From: Mortierella alpina
Lineage: Eukaryota > Mortierellomycota > Mortierellomycetes > Mortierellales > Mortierellaceae
Assembly: GCA_029449245.1 (NCBI GenBank)
Contig: JANATF010000011.1
Span: 806,001-870,000 of the forward strand
Length of the DNA stretch: 64,000 nucleotides
Direction of reading: 5' to 3'
In this document: positions 32,871 to 44,369 of the stretch, piece after piece
How positions within the stretch are numbered: position 1 is the first letter of the stretch
How the letters are laid out: every line of letters begins with the position of its first letter
Position numbers and translations under genes: made by a program
The notes under the pieces: model-generated
Databases searched by the model: none
The model's input: only the letters and a program-made list of their open reading frames with translations
Told to the model about the DNA's origin: nothing

Positions 32871-34321
32871 ATGGAAAACAAGAACCCTGATCCTGGTCCA
32901 CCGCCACTCAGAGCCTCGCCGCCTACACCAACGCACGATGCAGACGATGCCACCCCCAGGACTCGGCGGAACGCGTCAGGATCTTGTCAGCAAGCAAGCA
33001 TGGAGCAGTCTGATCAACGTCTCGATTCCCACATGAACTCAGCTCTGAATAGCCAGCAGCCGAGTTCAGGTGGATGCACCATCACACCAGACCCCGTATT
33101 CGCCTGGCAGCGTTTGCCACAGGAAGCGCTGGTCCAGATTGCTTACAACTCTCGTAAGCAACGGAACGTTCGATTAAAGGTGAGCAAGCTCAGGAATACA
33201 GTGCTTCAAAATCGCGGCAGGAGGAAACTCGACTCTGCATTTTTTTGCCAGTGCTTTACCAGCCTGACCCTCATTGCTATTCAACGCAGGCTTCTCCGCC
33301 AGTCTGCGCCTACTGCCCTGCAAAACGCTTTACCTCCATGGCGATGCTATCGACTCACTGGCGCTCCAAGTTTCATCTAGCTCAGGTGCAGAAACAGGAA
33401 GGCACACAACCCGCGACGAAGCCGCATGCAGTCGCAGTCGAACCCCAGGCTGACAACCCATCTACTCAGCAAGATGTGCTTATGAGGGACCCTAATGACG
33501 TAGAGAAGGACTCCACTGACACCCTCACTGTAGGATCATCAAATGGTACGAATGCGAAAGCCGATAACGCTGCATCACCGTGCTCCAAACATGGAACAGC
33601 AGTGAAGAACGCAGTGGCGGGTGAATCCATGCTTATCGGGCAGCAAACAGCCAAGCAGAGGAAACGCAGAATGGAGCGAATTCGAAAGAGAACTCGGGCT
33701 CGAATGGACTTGTTGTTGAAAATAACTAGCCTGCCGCACTCGGAAGTGGAGGAGTCACCAGAAGTCATTGTCGATAAAGGCCACCTTAACGACATTGTCA
33801 CTCAACAAAACCATCCATTACATGTTGGGACGACAAATTCTCAACCTGTCGAGTCAGATATGAATCCTGTAGAGAGTGGAGCTACAGGCTCGCTGGCTAC
33901 ACCGTCTGCTACAACCACTGGGGAAGAGAACATCGCAATGTCCCAAACAACGCAACACAAGCAATGGAGCTGCACCCTTTGCAATACTGTATGGAAAAGG
34001 CAAAAGGCCTGGCAGGGGCATTTGTTGAGTGCGCAGCATATGCGTCACTTGTTGCGCGCCATGCATGAAATCACCCCACCAGTTCGTCCCACTAGGAAGT
34101 TGGATGCGATGGCTTCAATGGACCCATTTGGATGGGGCACTGGTGTGGGCGCTGTTGAAGAGGAAGATGAAGATGAGGAGGAGGAGGAACAAGACAGTGA
34201 TATTGTCGAATCAGGAGCAAGGCACGGACAACCGAGGATCGACATGTTGCCCAAAGACGGCAAGAATACCCGCGATAGCAATAGCGGCGAATCTGACGAT
34301 GACATGGACCTTGGAGAATAA
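32871..34321 (+). CDS. Two-C2H2-zinc-finger protein (U1/matrin-like), unknown function
   Basis: Exons 32871-33179 and 33290-34321 give 446 residues. The intron starts GTGAGC and ends CAG, phase 0. Zinc finger 1 begins right after the intron (VCAYCPAKRF ... THWRSKFH) and zinc finger 2 is near residue 335 (WSCTLCNTVWKRQ ... HLLSAQHMRH). Both have the wide Cys-to-His spacing of U1-type fingers found in RNA-associated proteins. A basic segment between them (KQRKRRMERIRKRTRARM) may be a nuclear signal, and the C-terminus is a Glu/Asp run. Family membership beyond the fingers is not recognised. Confidence 0.8.
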
Positions 34322-35412
34322 ACATAAAGTTGCAGGTTTTTTTTCAAATCAAACAACTGTGCTGCTCTCTGGCGCTTAGTACCTGGCCAATGCTACTTGA
34401 GCGCCTTACCTGTACTCACCGGGATTGTGGGGGGGTAGGAACGCTGATTTTTGTTTATCGACAGCACAACTCTTTGCCGAGCTGCAGTACAGCAGATCGT
34501 CGCGGGCAACATGCACAACGGATACATACGATCAGCTATTGAAAAGCTGCTGAACATGAAGCGATGATGATGCCAATGACCCTGTATTTTCAGGCCCAGC
34601 ACATTTATCATTTCATTATCCATCCATCAGTGGTCACGGACATGGTTACCGGCCCTGAGGCGGAGAGGAAGGATCTCCGACGGCGGCAGTCATATGACCC
34701 AAAGGTGGAGGCACGAATGCTACTCTACTCATTATTACCGTATGCGAACAACGTGATGAATGGGAGCGTAGGCACCTGAGACAGACTGTACAGTGAGGGT
34801 GAATGGGGATAGTGTAGGCTTCTTAATGGCGTGCTATATGCACAAAGGGACAAGGAACGGCGATTACACAGGACTCAACAGAGTCAGGTACTGCGTGCTT
34901 GGTATTGATATTTCCCAGTGCACCTCTGGGTTCATGACTAACAGTAGCGGGTCATGGTTGGGGCCGGAAGACAAAGCAGACACCAGGGCAACAGTCGTGG
35001 GTAACTGCCGTATACAGAATGGATCGACGCTGTTTAGTTTGCGTTACACAATGATACAAATGATACAACCATCCGTTGAAGACACTGTGTGCAAGAAAAG
35101 GGTTTGGAGTGGAAATATTTTTTTTTCAGTGGCCGAAACAGGATGAATGATAATCTTTTTTTTTATTTTTTTTTGCCTTGGGTCATCAACACACACATAA
35201 ATAGAAATGACCCTCTTCTCTCTCTCGTTCCTCTCTTCACTCATTCACTCCTGCTCCGCAACCTTGGCCATTCCTCCCATACCCCTTCCTGAAAGTCTGT
35301 CCGCGGCCTCGTCTTGAAATCCACATCCGTTGTACCACCATTCGCCGCCCGACTTTCTCGACCCTCTATCCTCTGTACAGTTTACGCCTACATCATAATA
35401 CACTCGCCAGAT
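34322..35412. other. Intergenic region upstream of the permease
   Basis: About 1.1 kb with no gene. T runs occur at 35117-35126 and 35155-35173. A TATA-like cataaatag at 35195-35203 and a CT-rich leader (35212-35260) point to the permease promoter. Confidence 0.45.
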
Positions 35413-37176
35413 ATGTCAAGAAGAGGCAGTATCGAGATGGCTGGAATGCCGTCAGCCTCCAGGGTTTCTTCACAGTCCAATCGCTCCGTTCAAACGCTTA
35501 GCGGCATGGCCAAGCTTCCAACTTTCCAGTCAGATCAGCAGCCCATACTCCCAGCAGAAAACGAGCTCAAGCGTGGACTGAAAGCTCGTCATCTCTCCAT
35601 GATTTCGATCGCAGGGACGATCGGCACAGGTCTGTTCCTGGCCTCAGGATCTTCGATCGCCCAGGCGGGACCATTAGGAGCTCTGATTGCTTACACCATG
35701 ATCGGATCCATGGTATTCTTCATGATGACTTCACTGGGAGAGATGGCAACCCTGATTCCTACTGCCGGCTCTTTCAACACCTACGCTGCTCGTTTCGTAG
35801 ATCCTGCCTTGGGTTTTGGTATACATATTTTTTTTTATTGCTATCTCAACGGACCCATGGTCGATTTTGCCCAGTCTTCAGGTTCTAACTACGGGTTCTC
35901 CTTCCCGTGTCGATTAGCCCTTGGAGTGAACTACTTCCTGAACTGGGCCGTAACTGTCGCAGTAGAGATTGCAGCAGCAGCCATGATTCTTCAGTTTTGG
36001 GTCTCGCCAGACGCCCTACCCAGCTGGGTGTGGAGTGTACTCTTTTTGTTCTTCATGGTCTTTGTCAACTTCCTCTCGGTCCGCGCCTACGGAGAGGCAG
36101 AGTACTGGTTCAGTGTAGTCAAGGTCCTCACGGTTATCATCTTCATTATCGTGGGTATTCTTGTTGATGCTGGCGTCGTTGGCGGGGACAAAATTGGATT
36201 TCGCAACTGGACGATTGGAGGAGCGCCTATCGTTGACGGATTCGGAGGCATTCTTGGAGTGTTTTTGGTCGCTGGTTTCTCTTTTCAAGGAACGGAGCTA
36301 ATCGGCATCGCTGCCGGAGAAAGTGAGAACCCCCGAAAGAATGTACCAAAGGCCATCAAGCAGGTCTTCTGGCGCATCCTCCTTTTCTACATCCTCTCAA
36401 TCTTCATTATCGGGCTCGTCATTCCTTACAACGACCCCAACTTGCTCAACAGCGGAAGCGTCGACAAGTCTGCAATTGCCGTCTCGCCCTTCACCTTGGT
36501 ACTCCAGAAAGCGTTCCAACCCGCCTCCCATATCATGAACGCCGTCATCCTAATCACTGTGCTCTCCGCGGGAAACTCTGGAATGTATGCCTCTACACGC
36601 ACGCTGATGATGCTGGCCAGGGACGGAAAGGCCCCTGCGATCTTTGGCCGCGTCAACTCCCGCGGAATCCCCATGCAGTCCTTGTTGTTCACAACATTCA
36701 TATCCGCATTGTGCTTTGGTGCCTCGCTTCTCGGTTCTGGAGAGGTCTACAATTGGCTGTTGAACATCTCGTCCATTTCAGGATTTATCGCTTGGTTGGG
36801 AATCGCTGTGTCCCATTACCGCTTCCGCCGCGCTTACGTTGCTCAAGGTGGAGACGTCTCTCGCCTTCCCTACCGAGCTGCCATGTTTCCTTATGGTCCC
36901 ATATATGCCTTACTCCTCTGCACGGTCGTCGTGTGTGGCCAAGGGTACTCCGAGTTCAGCAAGCCAAATCCCAAGGCCATCAATCTGGTCGCCTGCTACA
37001 TTGGTTTGCCTTTCTTTCTGATCATGTATCTGGGATACAAGATCTACTACAAGACTAAACTCGTGCCACTTATGGAGTGCGACTTTAGCGTGTCGAACCT
37101 CGAGGACGGCGATATCGATGAGTTTCATGAGCTTTATGAGCCAAGCAAGAATCAAGCAGACAATAAGGATCAATAA
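35413..37176 (+). CDS. Amino-acid permease (APC superfamily, yeast AAT/Gap1 type)
   Basis: Exons 35413-35818 and 35918-37176 give 554 residues. The first membrane segment shows the permease motif (GLKARHLSMISIAGTIGTGL), followed by the PLGALIAYTMIGSMVFFM and SLGEMATLIPTAGSF blocks and about twelve membrane spans; GTELIGIAAGESENPRKNVP marks the span 6 region. The 99-nt intron is a multiple of three and stop-free, so the frame can be read straight through it. Only removal restores the family sequence VDPALGFALGVNYFLNWAV. It should import amino acids at the plasma membrane with protons; specificity cannot be read. The first ATG after a CT-rich leader is used as start. Confidence 0.93.
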   Translation: MSRRGSIEMAGMPSASRVSSQSNRSVQTLSGMAKLPTFQSDQQPILPAENELKRGLKARHLSMISIAGTIGTGLFLASGSSIAQAGPLGALIAYTMIGSMVFFMMTSLGEMATLIPTAGSFNTYAARFVDPALGFGIHIFFYCYLNGPMVDFAQSSGSNYGFSFPCRLALGVNYFLNWAVTVAVEIAAAAMILQFWVSPDALPSWVWSVLFLFFMVFVNFLSVRAYGEAEYWFSVVKVLTVIIFIIVGILVDAGVVGGDKIGFRNWTIGGAPIVDGFGGILGVFLVAGFSFQGTELIGIAAGESENPRKNVPKAIKQVFWRILLFYILSIFIIGLVIPYNDPNLLNSGSVDKSAIAVSPFTLVLQKAFQPASHIMNAVILITVLSAGNSGMYASTRTLMMLARDGKAPAIFGRVNSRGIPMQSLLFTTFISALCFGASLLGSGEVYNWLLNISSISGFIAWLGIAVSHYRFRRAYVAQGGDVSRLPYRAAMFPYGPIYALLLCTVVVCGQGYSEFSKPNPKAINLVACYIGLPFFLIMYLGYKIYYKTKLVPLMECDFSVSNLEDGDIDEFHELYEPSKNQADNKDQ

Positions 37177-38603
37177 ATATTTCTCTGCTCGTGCGTTCGC
37201 GTCGTGTCCTTCAGACTGAACATTTTCTTTATTTTCACTCAACCTCGACATACGCACACTCTGATCCCATCACACAGCCATGAGCTCCACCTTATTCACC
37301 CAATCCCATGCACTGATTCAACACCTTGAATGAAGAGACAAACAAAAAGCCTTGGGATGCAACATAATTCAAAGTCGCCGCAAACGCTACTTTCGTAGCA
37401 TCTGCCGCAGGACGCATGTGATTCGTCCTCCGGGGCAAATAGAGATGAAGGCTTACTCAGACATTCAATTTTACCTCGCGCTCAACAACATTGCCGCTTG
37501 CTACGCTTTGATAATGATTCTAAAAGCAAGTACTACAACGACAAGTAACTCAAGGTACTCAGCATACATCTTCTGAGCTCATCCCAGCTCGACACCTTTA
37601 ACTTCAGTCGCATAGGATTTTCGATTTCAAAGATCGCACTCATGAAACTGTTAAATACAATAACACTGGAGGTGTTGGGAATTTTTGCAGCAAAACTTAC
37701 TCATCATGACAAGAGTAAGATTCAACACACCAAGAGTATGGCTTCGGTTTCAAGCGACGACGGCGGTGCAGTAAGGACAATGAATCGGAGGCGGAACGTT
37801 TTCTTCAGCGTGGAGGCTCTGTCCATTTAATCGGTCTTTAATCAAGGAGGCCGAAGTCTTGACCGAAAGACAAGCACGTTCGAGCCCAACCGCGGTCAAC
37901 CCTGCTACACCAACCTTACCCATCACTCCACAGCTAGCACCACTCGCGCGAGCACCATATCCACCACGTCTGCGAGCACCATACCCACGCTTCACGAGCA
38001 CCACAGCAGACCATATGCTTCATCGCATCCACAGCGTAGAGCTGCTCCACTGGTTGTAACTGATAATACCTCTTGCTCGGCCTGAGCGGAAGGCTCTAAA
38101 CATATAATAGCTTGCTCTGCAAATTGCACTTCGGCACTCCTATGGCCATCTGGTAGGAGAGCCAGCAAGTCCTCGCGTACTGCATTGAGCTCAGGGCGAG
38201 CATAAAGCGTCGTTTACTCCAAAGTTGTGAAGGATGCTACAGGTAGTGAACCTATCGATGCCTTTTTGACGTCTTTACGATATGATTTCCTCGTCCTAAT
38301 CGGCAGGTCCGTTAACAAAGCCAGCAAATTTGATTTGATCGTTCTGAGGCAATACTCCGAACTACGCGCTTTAACGTATAGGATCTCAGGATCTCCTCCT
38401 AGTTTCTAGGGGATGTATTTACCTCTTTAGTCGAAGACCAAAGTTCAATGAATGTGTAGATAGCCCGTGGTAGACAATAAACAGTAACTCCTTGACTTCC
38501 TTCATTACACAGCATCAGTACGTTTCACGCGTCTTGATGAGACACTCTGTCATTTGTAGTATACAGCTAAACACCTATACAGTCAGTCAACTCTCAGAGG
38601 AGT
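37177..38603. other. Intergenic region, no gene recognised
   Basis: About 1.4 kb. Short open frames lack family resemblance. A small block at 37930-37995 repeats the phrase gagcaccatanccac three times. Nothing else stands out before the LTR at 38609. Confidence 0.45.
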
Positions 38604-38608
38604 GTCCT

Positions 38609-38926
38609 TGTTGCATATTCACTAAGGTCCGTAGTTCATAGATCGCGACTCTCTGGTCACTGGTTCCCGTACCCAAGAACCCTGACTCCAAGGCTCCCGC
38701 ATCCAGTACCCTAGAAGAGTCGTGAATTAGGTCAAACATGACGTTGACCCGGTTTTGATGCATCCATGCATCAAGCTAAGTTCTAGGTGTTTCTTCATAG
38801 AAAGATCTTTATTACCTGTATCAGCTGCGCCTAATAAACCTGTATAAATACTCAAGGTGTGTGGTCGTGTGGCCCACATCTGATTCTCACTTACTTTTGT
38901 TCCTAAAAACTTCTTCAACCCGTTCA
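38609..38926 (+). repeat. Solo LTR, family C, with target duplication
   Basis: A 318-bp unit starting TGTTGCATATTC and ending CCCGTTCA, flanked on both sides by GTCCT (38604-38608 and 38927-38931). It matches the inverted copy at 44765-45093 along its length and the fragment at 4622-4748 in its 3' part. Confidence 0.85.
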
Positions 38927-38931
38927 GTCCT

Positions 38932-39710
38932 TATACCGCCCTTAAAAAAGTCTCATATATCCTAATTTCAACAAGCACACAACCAGGACCTCTTGGTTTG
39001 TGCACCAATTCAGGGGGATACCTCTGACTGTGGCTGTTGCGGCTATACTGTATGCGCTTGCAAGTGCTGTAAGTGTGTGGGCGTTTGAAACTGCATGTGC
39101 GAGGGACGGATGGCAAAGGAAAAGTGTTTGTTTTCGGAAGAGACTGGATGCGCTGGACGCGTCTCATACGTACACATGCTGCCGTGGCAACGACACTTCT
39201 GCTGCTCACAGTCGCATTTTGATGTCTAATGCGCTGCAGAGAAGAGCGTCTAGGTTTGATCAGAAACCAACTGACGATCTCTTGCCCACGCCGGTTCTTT
39301 CAGGTTTGATCAACAACCAGTGGGCTGGTCTCTTGTCCATGCTGGTCTCTCTTTTCGCTCTTGCCTCGAACATCTTAAGCTCGTCTTGCCCTTGTTGCTC
39401 TTCTTTGTCTTTTCCACTTTCTCCCTGTCTCTCACTATCGCTTGCCTCCTAGTCGCCGCCTTTCACTCTCGCTCTGGACCTATCTCTGCTACTGTATATC
39501 ATTCTCTTGTGAAATATATTATTGAAGATTGGGTCAAGGAGATAAAGTGAGAAAAAGATGTGGGTCCACACACCACACATCGTGAGCTTTATTATGGAAC
39601 CCTGGCAGAAATGCGTATACGGGTTCCTGACTTTGTACTGTACGTGTGCTTGGGCTCTGGTGAATATACTGTACCACACCTTGCTCTCATACTGCCGTTG
39701 CTTCTCCTCC
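38932..39710. other. Region between solo LTRs, no gene recognised
   Basis: The longest open frame (39000-39452, +) has a hydrophobic start but then becomes Ser/Leu low-complexity and lacks a family match I can name. CT-rich tracts at 39350-39480 and a block near 39555 (tgtgggtccacac) resemble promoter parts of neighbouring repeats. Confidence 0.4.
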
Positions 39711-39715
39711 ATGTC

Positions 39716-40043
39716 TGTCGCGTACTCGGCCCTAGGATAAGCGTAGTATCCTAGGCCAAGCCTTATTTCGCCTTTTAATGCCTTGTCGACATGCGCCCCC
39801 TTTTTACTGAATGCCTTGAATTATGTCCTGACCGGTGACTATGGGTCAAAGCGGCATTACGCGCTGGGCTCAGTGTTTAGTATATATAGTCTGTAGTTCC
39901 CTCTCTACAGTTGCTCTTTACCTAGTAACTTGAATACATCCTTGATCATACCCTGAACCCTCCTGTCTTACCACTTCCCTTGTCCCTGCCCTCTTGCACT
40001 TGTGAAAGGTCAACCTGTCCTCGCCCTGTCCAGATTCACGACA
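39716..40043 (+). repeat. Solo LTR, family B, with target duplication ATGTC
   Basis: A 328-bp unit with ends TGTCGCG and CACGACA, so the last five bases are an inverted match of the first five. Flanks are ATGTC at 39711-39715 and 40044-40048. A TATA box (agtatatatag) lies near 39879. Confidence 0.87.
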
Positions 40044-40079
40044 ATGTCTCTCAATCTCTCTCCTCGTGTTGCCGCCATC

Positions 40080-40142
40080 TGTCGTGAATCTGGGCAGGGA
40101 AAGGACAGGATGACCTTTCACAAGGGCAGGGGGGCAGGGACT
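40080..40142 (-). repeat. Inverted 5'-end fragment of LTR family B
   Basis: Reads TGTCGTGAATCTGGGCAGGG onward and is the inverse of the last ~63 bases of the LTR at 39716-40043, separated from it by 36 bases. Together they can form a long imperfect hairpin. No second end is present. Confidence 0.6.
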
Positions 40143-40349
40143 GAAACGTGTAGGCAAGTTTTATGGTAGGAAAGTAAGTGAGAAAAAGATGTCGGTCCAC
40201 ACTGACCACACACCGGTATTTATACATGTTTATTGTTACTACCAAGATGTAATGTTGGGTCGACAGATAGGTGAAGGAGTCATGGCCAAGAGATGGATAG
40301 CGGAAGGCTATAGCCTGGCGCGTATCCGAACTTCTGAATGATTGGCCAG

Positions 40350-40665
40350 TGTCGTGAATCTAGGCAGGGCAAGGACAGGATGACCTTTCACAAGGGCAGG
40401 AGGGAAGGGACAAGGGAAGTGGCAAGACAGGAGGGTTCAGGGTATGATCAAGGATGTATTCAAGTTACTAGGTAAAGACTAAACTAAAGATGAGACTACA
40501 AGGAGTATTTATACTAAAGGGAGGTGCGCCATGGTGCGCGCCGCACCATGGTCATGGGTCAAATCAGAAGGGTAACACAGCAACAGCCTGACCCAAATAA
40601 TGATTTGTCGACTCTGGCTTGACCTAGGGGTTGAGGACGCGACATCTAGGGCTGAGGACGCGACA
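40350..40665 (-). repeat. Solo LTR, family B, with target duplication GCCAG
   Basis: A 316-bp unit starting TGTCGTG and ending ACGCGACA, flanked by GCCAG at 40345-40349 and 40666-40670. Its interior differs from other copies by a perfect palindrome at 40529-40551 (ccatggtgcg, three bases, cgcaccatgg). Confidence 0.85.
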
Positions 40666-40941
40666 GCCAGGATCCTAATTCATTAGACGTTACGCCAATA
40701 CTACATAGCATGGGTACCGGACGACTGATCCGGACCAGGAACATCTTTCTGGTTCATGTAGTTCGTGCTGGCGAAGGTCCATGATTGGTAGGAGCCAAGC
40801 TACTAGATATGACATTTTGTATCTTCTAGGCAAGCACTTTCACTGTTTTGATTGGACTCGTTGGTCTTGTTAAGGAGTCTACGATAGTAGACGCGTTCGC
40901 ATCTCTGTGTACTTACTACTGGACTCTGGTGAATATTGCAC

Positions 40942-41212
40942 AGGGACAAGGGAAGTGGCAAGGCAGGAGTGTTCAGGGTATGATCAAGGATGTATTCAAG
41001 TTACTAGGTAAAGAACAATTGTAGAGAGGGAACTACAGACTATATATACTAAAAACTGAGCCCAGCGCGCAATGCCGCTTTTGCCCATAGTCACCGTTCA
41101 GGACATAATTCAAGGCATTCAGTAAAAGAGGGCGCATGCCGACAAGGCATTGAAAGGCGAAATAAGGCATGGCCTAGGATACTACGCTTATCTTAGGGCC
41201 AAGTACGCGACA
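40942..41212 (-). repeat. Truncated LTR, family B
   Basis: Keeps the body and the terminal AAGTACGCGACA end (41201-41212) but lacks the TGTCGTGAATC end; homology starts abruptly at the gggacaaggg block. The interior is very close to the inverted sequence of 39716-40043. Confidence 0.75.
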
Positions 41213-41437
41213 CCGTCCCTATCCAGCTACTGTATCTTTCACCTTCTCTCTCTCGTCTCGTATCGTTTACCTTCTGTCATCTGTCCACTCAGCTACTCGT
41301 TCTACCTTTCGTTATCTGCAAACATTCGTCTTTTTGATCGTAAGTTCATATGGCTGCTCGGCTGCTCATATCAATACAGACCCAGGGCGTTTAGCAATTT
41401 TTCAAACTACTTAACATGCGACCTTCTTTCTTGTTAG

Positions 41438-42141
41438 ATGGGTGTGGCCGGTCTCTATCAACGTCTCAAGGCAAAAGGGCTTTGTCCATGTCCTGCGCAT
41501 CCCTCCAGTCTGGCAGGTGAAAAATATTGTGGATTTGTTATGTGGAAAGGAGATGGTGAGAATAAGATGTCGTTCCAGAGAACCACACATCCGTAAGCTC
41601 AAGGGCGTAAGTGTTTACAGCTCTAGTGCTCATGGGCGTAGGCGCTCCATCTCTGATGGTGAGATGGAGCTAACTGGACCAAGGCCGATATGCAACAGCA
41701 GGCAAGATGTTTCATGTTGATTTCCTCGGTTGTTACTTCGCCCCTCTACTGCGCCAGTTGCAAACGGGCGGCTAGATTGAGGACGGGCACAGGATTGGCA
41801 TTCGTCTCGGTGACGCCATCATGGACACCTTTGGGCAGCACTGTCTTGTGCATTGTGATGGCGCGGTCACAAAAGAGAAAGAAAATGCACACCTGGAACG
41901 GCAGGACAAGAGGAATAAGGCCAAGGACAAGATGGAGCAGGCGTTGAGCAGCATGAAGGTGCGCTCACTCGCGGGGAAATGGACTTCGAGAGCGGTCGTA
42001 GAAACCATCCAGAAGTGCCTCAAAAGAGTGTTCGTTGTTCCTGCTGCAACCATGGCGGCTGTTCTGGATGGTCTGGCTTCAAAAGTCTCCCTTTGCCGGT
42101 GCGCTTTCGAGGCAGACCTGTGCATGGCTAGGCTGATGTAA
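41438..42141 (+). pseudogene. XPG/FEN1-like nuclease pseudogene (N and I regions)
   Basis: Exon 41438-41516 encodes MGVAGLYQRLKAKG, the XPG N-terminal start. A 185-nt GT-AG intron leads in phase to 41702, encoding KMFHVDFLGCYFAPLLRQL, with the metal-binding Asp of HVD. A premature TAG follows at 41773-41775. The frame then continues with VHCDGAVTKEKENAHLERQD (second Asp) and near the end CAFEADLCMARL, the start of the XPG-I motif (Glu and Asp). It stops right there, before the remaining acidic residues and the helix-hairpin-helix, so it is broken and truncated. XPG-like nucleases are structure-specific DNA nucleases. Whether this was a host gene or transposon cargo cannot be told; it lies between LTR copies. 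Confidence 0.65.
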
Positions 42142-42899
42142 CAAGAGCTCGAGCCGACTCGTGAGAGAGCGGAACAAGGATCACGCCCAGCCGTAGGAGA
42201 TTGGAACGCGACCATGCTCGGACCCACACAAAGATAGATAAATAGATGGTGGCCTCCTTGTGATATTCTATATGATTATGAGATACTAACTTACTAGGTA
42301 CTGAAGTCAACGAGAACAAAGAGGGGGTTTATTTTGATCCGCGCTCATGGAGCCCTTATATCGGGCCCCATGATCACGTCACAGTAGATATTTGGTTCTT
42401 GTAGAAATAAAAAGGGAGGTGCGACTCAGGTACACAGTCCCTGAGCCCCACACCGACTAGGACATGACAGATATGACGTGTATGAGAGATAAATAAGGTG
42501 GCAGGCCGACAGCTTGGCACCATACAGAGAAGACCAAGGTTTAGAGATAAAAGGGAAGGGAGAGAAAGTGAAAGAGAAAGGAGAGAAGAAAAAGAGTACA
42601 ATGCATCCTACCACCAAGGCGGCATCAAAATATGAGACTGGTGGAGCAGAATGGCAGTGATGAGCTTATGGCTTGGTGATGCTACAGTATTCTCCTTCGC
42701 TACCCTGTTCCTCTTCCTGGGATGTGCATCTTCCTCTTCCTCTCCCTCAGCAAAGGATCATAGAGTATACAGTCATTACAAAAACAATTATGTACAGTCG
42801 ACATCTATTGCTACTGTGCACGGACAACTTACGGCCTTTCATCCTTACCCAAAGTCCAAGAAAAAAATTGGAAACAAAAGTGCAGCAGTGGTTTGGAAC
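42142..42899. other. Region without recognised gene
   Basis: About 760 bases. A purine-rich block (42545-42598) is the only compositional feature. No protein family, RNA gene or bounded repeat could be supported. Confidence 0.4.
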
Positions 42900-43646
42900 T
42901 AGCACCTGCTGCTGTGTCTAGAAAGGCGCTGTGGTGTAGCAAATGCGATGTCCTCTCTTTCTTGCTTTTGATTTGTAGTACTTTGGCAACATGAATGCCC
43001 AGGTGGTGGCACGTACTGCACCGCCCTGTTGCCTTGAATGATTTCTGTGAAATAAAAAGAGCACCGACCCCGAACCTCGGTTCGTGGTCTGTTTCCCTCC
43101 CAAAGATTTGCCTTGTCATATTTTGCCACAACCGCTGCTGAAACATTCATTCATATCGAACCTCCACGATCAAACCCACACACACTGGCTGTCCCCACGC
43201 GAGAGACGCTACTCTACCATAGCTTTGCCCGCCAACAGCGAGAGCTGAGCAAGAGTAGAGACGGGTTTCCCCTCTATTTCCATTCCACCTGTCCGTACGA
43301 AATCTGTTAGAAGCCATCTTTGTCCCTCCTGGCCCTCCGCTGCTGCTATCACCGCAGCGACCGCTAGGTAATAATCATGTTGCCTTAGCGACCAAGAATG
43401 GAGCGCGTTGCAGACCACTTTGGCCAATATTCTTGCACAGGAATCAAGAGCGAGCCCTTTGAGCTGACGAGTCCTTACCCGCTGTGGGTCGTATTATTTT
43501 ATTAGATACATACTAGTTTTGCTTCCCTTCTTCTCTAAGAGTCTTCTTGTGGACCAGCGTTCCCCACCGGTCCTCATAGTAAGTTACTCATGAGTTAGTT
43601 CATATTTGTTATCTCCTTGAGACAGAAACACTTACCTTTAAATAGT
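42900..43646. repeat. Strongly diverged relative of the ~1-kb LTR-like family A
   Basis: The block near 43078-43110 (ggttcgtggtctgtttccct) matches the same phrase at 47165-47200 in the copy 46954-47963. A later block near 43540-43600 (ttcccc, cctcatagtaagt) parallels 47650-47705. Edges are not definable. The solo LTR at 43652-43985 inserted at its right side. Confidence 0.4.
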
Positions 43647-43651
43647 CATTC

Positions 43652-43985
43652 TGTCGCGTGCCGCGAGCACAGACAGCAACCGCGCCCTCCTCTGTGTCTG
43701 ATTGCGAGTTGCCAAACACCTTAAGTCGGGCTGTTGTCCTTGTGTTACCCAATGCCCTTTCTTATGGCTCGACCCATGACCATGGCGCGCCCCGCCGCAG
43801 CTGCATTATTTAGTATATATGTTCTGTCGCCCCGCCTCTGTTCTGATCACTATCTGTTAACTTGAATAAACACCTCTTCTGTCCGGCTCCATCTGCCCCA
43901 CACACCCCTCAATACACCCCATTCCCTCCTGCCTAAGCTACCGTAGAAGGTCAAATCCGCCTGGGAGCAATCGAGGATCACGACA
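43652..43985 (+). repeat. Solo LTR, family B (diverged), with target duplication CATTC
   Basis: A 334-bp unit with ends TGTCGCG and CACGACA and flanks CATTC at 43647-43651 and 43986-43990. The TATA region (tttagtatatatgttctg) and the aacttgaata block match other family B copies, while most of the rest differs, so it is an older subfamily. Confidence 0.8.
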
Positions 43986-43990
43986 CATTC

Positions 43991-44369
43991 TCTCATAGAG
44001 TGAATCCCTTTTTGGAGTTGATCCTTCCCCCAGTCTTGCGCGTCCGTTAATCGTTCCTACGATCAACTTGTAAGTGCGCTGGTGTTTCCTCTCTCGCTTT
44101 TCTTCCTAGTTCATGATGAACAGATATTCATATATTAGTATCTTTCTTTTGATGTACACCAACGACACCACAGCGCCGGTGTACCAATTGGGCCATTAAG
44201 GCTCAACTCTGGTTCATTTGAAGTTTCCTAAGCCTGCACACATATTTAAGGTACCGTCTTGTCGGCTAAGCCGGTTAGAAAAAAAACCATCGACTCGCTA
44301 GCTGTTTTTTCATAGCCGGCTAAAAACGTAGTCGACTGGGTTCCCTAGCTGCGTGAAAATAAATACCGG
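43991..44369. other. Spacer with a short internal direct repeat
   Basis: No gene. Two related segments, about 44266-44308 and 44323-44358, both run from agccgg(t/c)ta through an A-rich part to ctagctg, giving an imperfect direct repeat of about 40 bases. Confidence 0.4.

Noticed and set aside
37870-37900. tRNA B-box-like gttcgagccc
   Set aside because: No matching A box, anticodon stem or acceptor stem could be drawn around it.
39000-39452. 150-codon open frame with a hydrophobic N-terminus that could be a secreted protein
   Set aside because: The second half is Ser/Leu low complexity from CT-rich DNA, there is no supporting splice or promoter context, and it lies among LTR copies.
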